Part shown: piece by piece, positions 61,092 to 64,000 of the stretch | How the letters are laid out: each line of letters begins with the position of its first letter | How positions within the stretch are numbered: the stretch's first letter is position 1 | Assembly: GCA_013398015.1 (NCBI GenBank) | Contig: VZRR01010831.1 | Location: 391,536 to 455,535 of the forward strand | From: Oreocharis arfaki | Lineage: Eukaryota; Chordata; Aves; Passeriformes; Paramythiidae | Reading direction: 5' to 3' | DNA length: 64,000 nt | Notes under the pieces: model-generated | Databases searched by the model: none | Seen by the model: the letters and a program-made list of their open reading frames with translations, nothing else | What the model was told of the DNA's origin: nothing | Position numbers and translations under genes: made by a program

Positions 61092-64000
61092 AGTAGAATC
61101 TCAACAGTTACTCTTCAAAACAGACTTCTGTGATTCAATTTGCAGAACCCCATGCTAAAGGAAGATGGAACAAATTTTTTTAGACAATTGCTGCATCTGG
61201 AAACTTGGACAAAGCAGCCTGGTTGAACAGCTCCCCATTTTTTTTCCTAGGAATTGAGGGGATAAAACCTGATTTCCACAAGATAACCTGAAGCTTCTCA
61301 ATGTTATCAATGACCCACTTATTGGAGGGAAAGAAGGAAAAGAAAATAAATTGGGCTGGGGAAAAATCTGCTTTTACCAAGCTTTTCTTTGCATAAGTGG
61401 TTGAAATGTTGGGAATCCACTGGGTTTGCCCCTGTTTGGAGTTGTATTTGCAGCTGCTTTGACAGTGGCAGCATCTTCCTTTTTCAGAGCATCCACATCC
61501 AGTTATTAGTTTGGCATCCTGCTGATACTGTTATTACTTCAATTTATCTTACTGGTAAGGAAAGCTAAAAACTCTCATCCTCTTCCAGCATCTTTCCACT
61601 GTGAGTTCCCAGTGAAACACTGTGGGACAAAGGTGTAGCACTTCAACAACGAGGGATTTTTCATGCTGAATTCCAAAGAACAGCCAGATTTCCCATCAGT
61701 TAAGAGAGAGCAGAAATGCAAGAGCTTCTCGAGATTGAATCTCAGGATGATTTTGCCCAGGATCTTAGGTAATATGATAAATTTTTAATTACAGCTACAG
61801 AAAAGGGCTTGCTTAGAGCAGTTATTTATCAAACGAGACCGTCCTGCCCAGCACTCCTGCAGTCTCTTTTTTGGCAAGAAATAGGAAAATCCATCCATGG
61901 GGAAATTCATTAAATAAGAAGCTGACTAAAAGATAACTAGAAATTAATGATAACTTTACGTCATAGTTTTTATAATAAGAGTTTTTAGCTCTGATTTGGT
62001 AACACCATAACCTTGTGGTTTATGTTTTGCTTTTCAAAACTATTTTTTAATTTTCTCAAAGAATTAAAAAGTTGGAAATGTATTCCCAGGTGACCACCAG
62101 GAAATCCATGTCCCTTACAGTGATTTTAGCTTCATGAATTTGAGTGATTCTGCCAGTGTTATTTGACTGAGTTTTTCTCAGTTTTATGAATTTTCATAAA
62201 TTTGTGTAGCTTTTTTTTTTTCCCTTTTCTGCCAGAATTTGCATTTTGAAGATGTTGTGAGCATGCTGGCCTGATTTTTGAATGGTGAGCTAATAAACCC
62301 TTCTCAGAAACTCCTTTTGTCAAAGAGATCAAGTTCTTATAAAAAGTTTTGGGTCAAAGAAATTAGCTGTTCTCTAACAAAAAAATAACTTACAGTCCAA
62401 AGTCCCAACAGGAGCGGTTCTAAAAACCATCCTACCAACTTACAAGAAACTCTAAAATGTATCATAGAAAAAGCAATAAAACTTGCACTAAAATACCCCT
62501 GGGTATGTGACTAATAAGGTTGGTATACAGTGTATAAACTCACCCTACACCTTTGTGATTATTCTTTTTAGAATGAAATATAATTTAAAACCCTCAAAAA
62601 ACAAAGCCCAGAACGACCAAATCAGCCCTTAAACCTCCTGGATATACTAAGGCCAAATGAAGGTAATTTAATAATTTAGGGAGAAAGCTTAGATCTAAGC
62701 ACAGCTTTTGTGTTTGTGTGTATCAAGGATCTGATTAAAAGAGAAACATTTGACAATGTGATTAAAAAAAAAAAAATCAAAGAAGCATTTTCATCTCGCC
62801 CTTGTAACCAGCTGCTTCATTTATCACGTTCAGCATTTGCCATCTACAATACATCAAACCTTGCTGAGAAACACGACTTTCCTCTTGCTTTCCTGGTGGT
62901 TACATTATCACCAGTGCCATTTTGGCCTCTTGTTTTTGGGCACGTGGAAGAGGTGATGGGAGTTTCTATTCCCCTGGGACACAAATTAAAGGGGGATTAA
63001 AAAAAAATATAAACCAAGTGTTTTAGACTCCTTGTAACGTTGCTGCTGTGGGAAGGGAGCGTGGAGGAAAGTGACCCCCAGCCCTGTGCCACACGCTTTG
63101 TCCATGAGATGGATGGCTGTAATTTACTCCTGCCTCAAACACGAGTATTCATGGTCCCTTCCCTTGGCTGAGGGGTAAAAATGGTCTCCAGAGGAACAGA
63201 AACATTTCTTTTTAAGAGCATATTGAAAAGAGGGATGCACGAGGCAGCTGAAAGTCGAGGGAACAAGGTGATGAGGGTTGCTTTGCCCTTTTTTCCAGGT
63301 AATGAAATAATTCTCCTTGTTTGCCTTTGTGGAAAATATTTACTGGGTTTTTTCCCCCTTTTTTTAACTCACACTCACGTGCCTGTGCACATGCAGGCAA
63401 AAAAACACCTTGGCCTAAGTGAGAGAAGTGATAAATCTCTAAGGCCCCTGTACACAAAGTACTGTCAACATCAGCACTGTAAAATTCAGCTTTAAAACTT
63501 CTTTTCAGCTGTTCTCTGGCTCACAGCTGGATGAGCACATTGGCAGCTCTGAATGAGCCAAAATAACTATAATCCAGGTTCAAATTAGGGTCCTCTTGCT
63601 CTGGCCTCAGACATTTGGGCACTGGATCCGAATTGTCAGCCACTGCTTTTGTCTGGATGTGTGTTAACTGTTCAGTGAAACAGTCCCAAAATGCTCAGTA
63701 CAAAGGCCTAGCCTTCAGACTTGATAAAACACTGCAAAGGCATGATAACAATGAATGTAAAAATCACAACAAATTCCCAGGGAAGAGTCCTAATTTTAGA
63801 TTCAGTAAAAGTGAGAGTTTTCCTTTCTGATTTTTTTTTTTCTGTAGGAGCTGCTTCTAATTTGTGGGCGATTGTATCTCACATAAATATTATACTGTAT
63901 ATCTTTATAAATATTGTGCTTCTCTAAGCCCTCATTGTTTCTCCTTGCTGGTAATTCCCTCTTTCCATGAGACATGTATTAAAAAATTGTTAAACACACC

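Larger units (their letters stand above)
1..64000 (+). other. DSCAM: DSCAM gene, internal part (Ig2 to Ig8 region)
   Basis: The whole window lies inside one gene read on the + strand. Eight exons join into a single open frame of 616 codons, collinear with vertebrate DSCAM from roughly residue 170 to 785 in human numbering (recalled, not aligned). DSCAM is a single-pass cell-surface protein with ten Ig domains and six fibronectin III domains. In vertebrates it mediates homophilic recognition, self-avoidance and retinal lamination. The paralogue DSCAML1 is the main alternative, but Ig4 to Ig8 read as nearly identical to my recollection of DSCAM. The gene is incomplete here: both the 5' and the 3' parts lie outside. 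Confidence 0.95.
41804..64000 (+). other. DSCAM: Large intron downstream of Ig8 (partial, more than 22 kb)
   Basis: It starts with donor GTAAGA and runs to the window end without an Ig9 exon. It holds six CR1 pieces, a 149-bp pyrimidine tract, a purine tract at 44513-44606, two small duplications (53508-53567 and 55553-55607), TA and AAAAT microsatellites, a second assembly gap in a TTCCC repeat, and AT-rich single-copy DNA. Blocks at 47200-47400, 57410-57710 and 58600-58690 look non-repetitive and may be regulatory. Open frames here match no protein I recognise. Confidence 0.9.

Noticed and set aside
1..64000. DSCAML1 as the identity of the gene
   Set aside because: Stretches such as GFDHRKAM, KNITAIAGRDTYIHC and FIQPFEFPRFSIGQR agree with DSCAM as I know it, over several domains. 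A decisive check would be a protein search with the eight joined exons.
41804..64000. An Ig9 exon inside the window
   Set aside because: The exon expected to begin with the rest of an Ile codon followed by a PAMITSYPN-like sequence was not found in any + frame. The intron appears to continue past the window.
1..64000. tRNA, rRNA, microRNA, CRISPR array, bacterial-style operon or insertion sequence
   Set aside because: No supporting sequence patterns were seen. The window has vertebrate intron-exon organisation throughout.

Overview
The window is a stretch of a vertebrate, almost certainly avian, nuclear gene. Eight short exons on the + strand between 5001 and 41803 encode consecutive immunoglobulin (Ig) domains of DSCAM (Down syndrome cell adhesion molecule), from the second half of Ig2 through the whole of Ig8. 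Joined, they total 1848 bp (616 codons) with one continuous reading frame. Every junction has an AG acceptor and a GT donor, and every intron interrupts a codon after its first base. The bird assignment rests on many CR1 retroposon fragments with their diagnostic 3' end, LTR fragments, the absence of mammalian SINEs, and introns far shorter than those I recall for mammalian DSCAM. A songbird is plausible, but this sequence alone does not prove it.

Layout: 1-5000 is the end of a large upstream intron. Exons follow at 5001-5147 (Ig2, C-terminal half), 10124-10402 (Ig3), 14474-14749 (Ig4), 17060-17356 (Ig5), 18176-18451 (Ig6), 28942-29220 (Ig7), 38768-38887 (Ig8, N-terminal half) and 41630-41803 (Ig8, C-terminal half). 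From 41804 to the end is more than 22 kb of intron; I could not find the exon for Ig9, so it should lie beyond the window. The signal peptide, Ig1, first half of Ig2, Ig9-10, fibronectin III domains, membrane segment and cytoplasmic tail are all outside.

The non-coding sequence holds at least nine CR1 pieces on both strands, a block of antisense LTR-like units just 3' of the Ig3 exon, a related antisense LTR-like copy just 3' of the Ig4 exon, several small minisatellites, microsatellites, long pyrimidine or purine tracts, and two assembly gaps (27187-27367 and 54660-54713). No independent second gene, RNA gene, CRISPR array or operon-like system is supported.

All eight exons act as parts of one protein, the extracellular homophilic adhesion region of a neuronal surface receptor. 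The most interesting signals are the two antisense LTR clusters sitting 41-52 bp downstream of consecutive splice donors, the fully frame-symmetric exons (some with weak donors), and the strong GC/CpG contrast between the middle exons and their AT-rich introns. I did not find a new biological system here.
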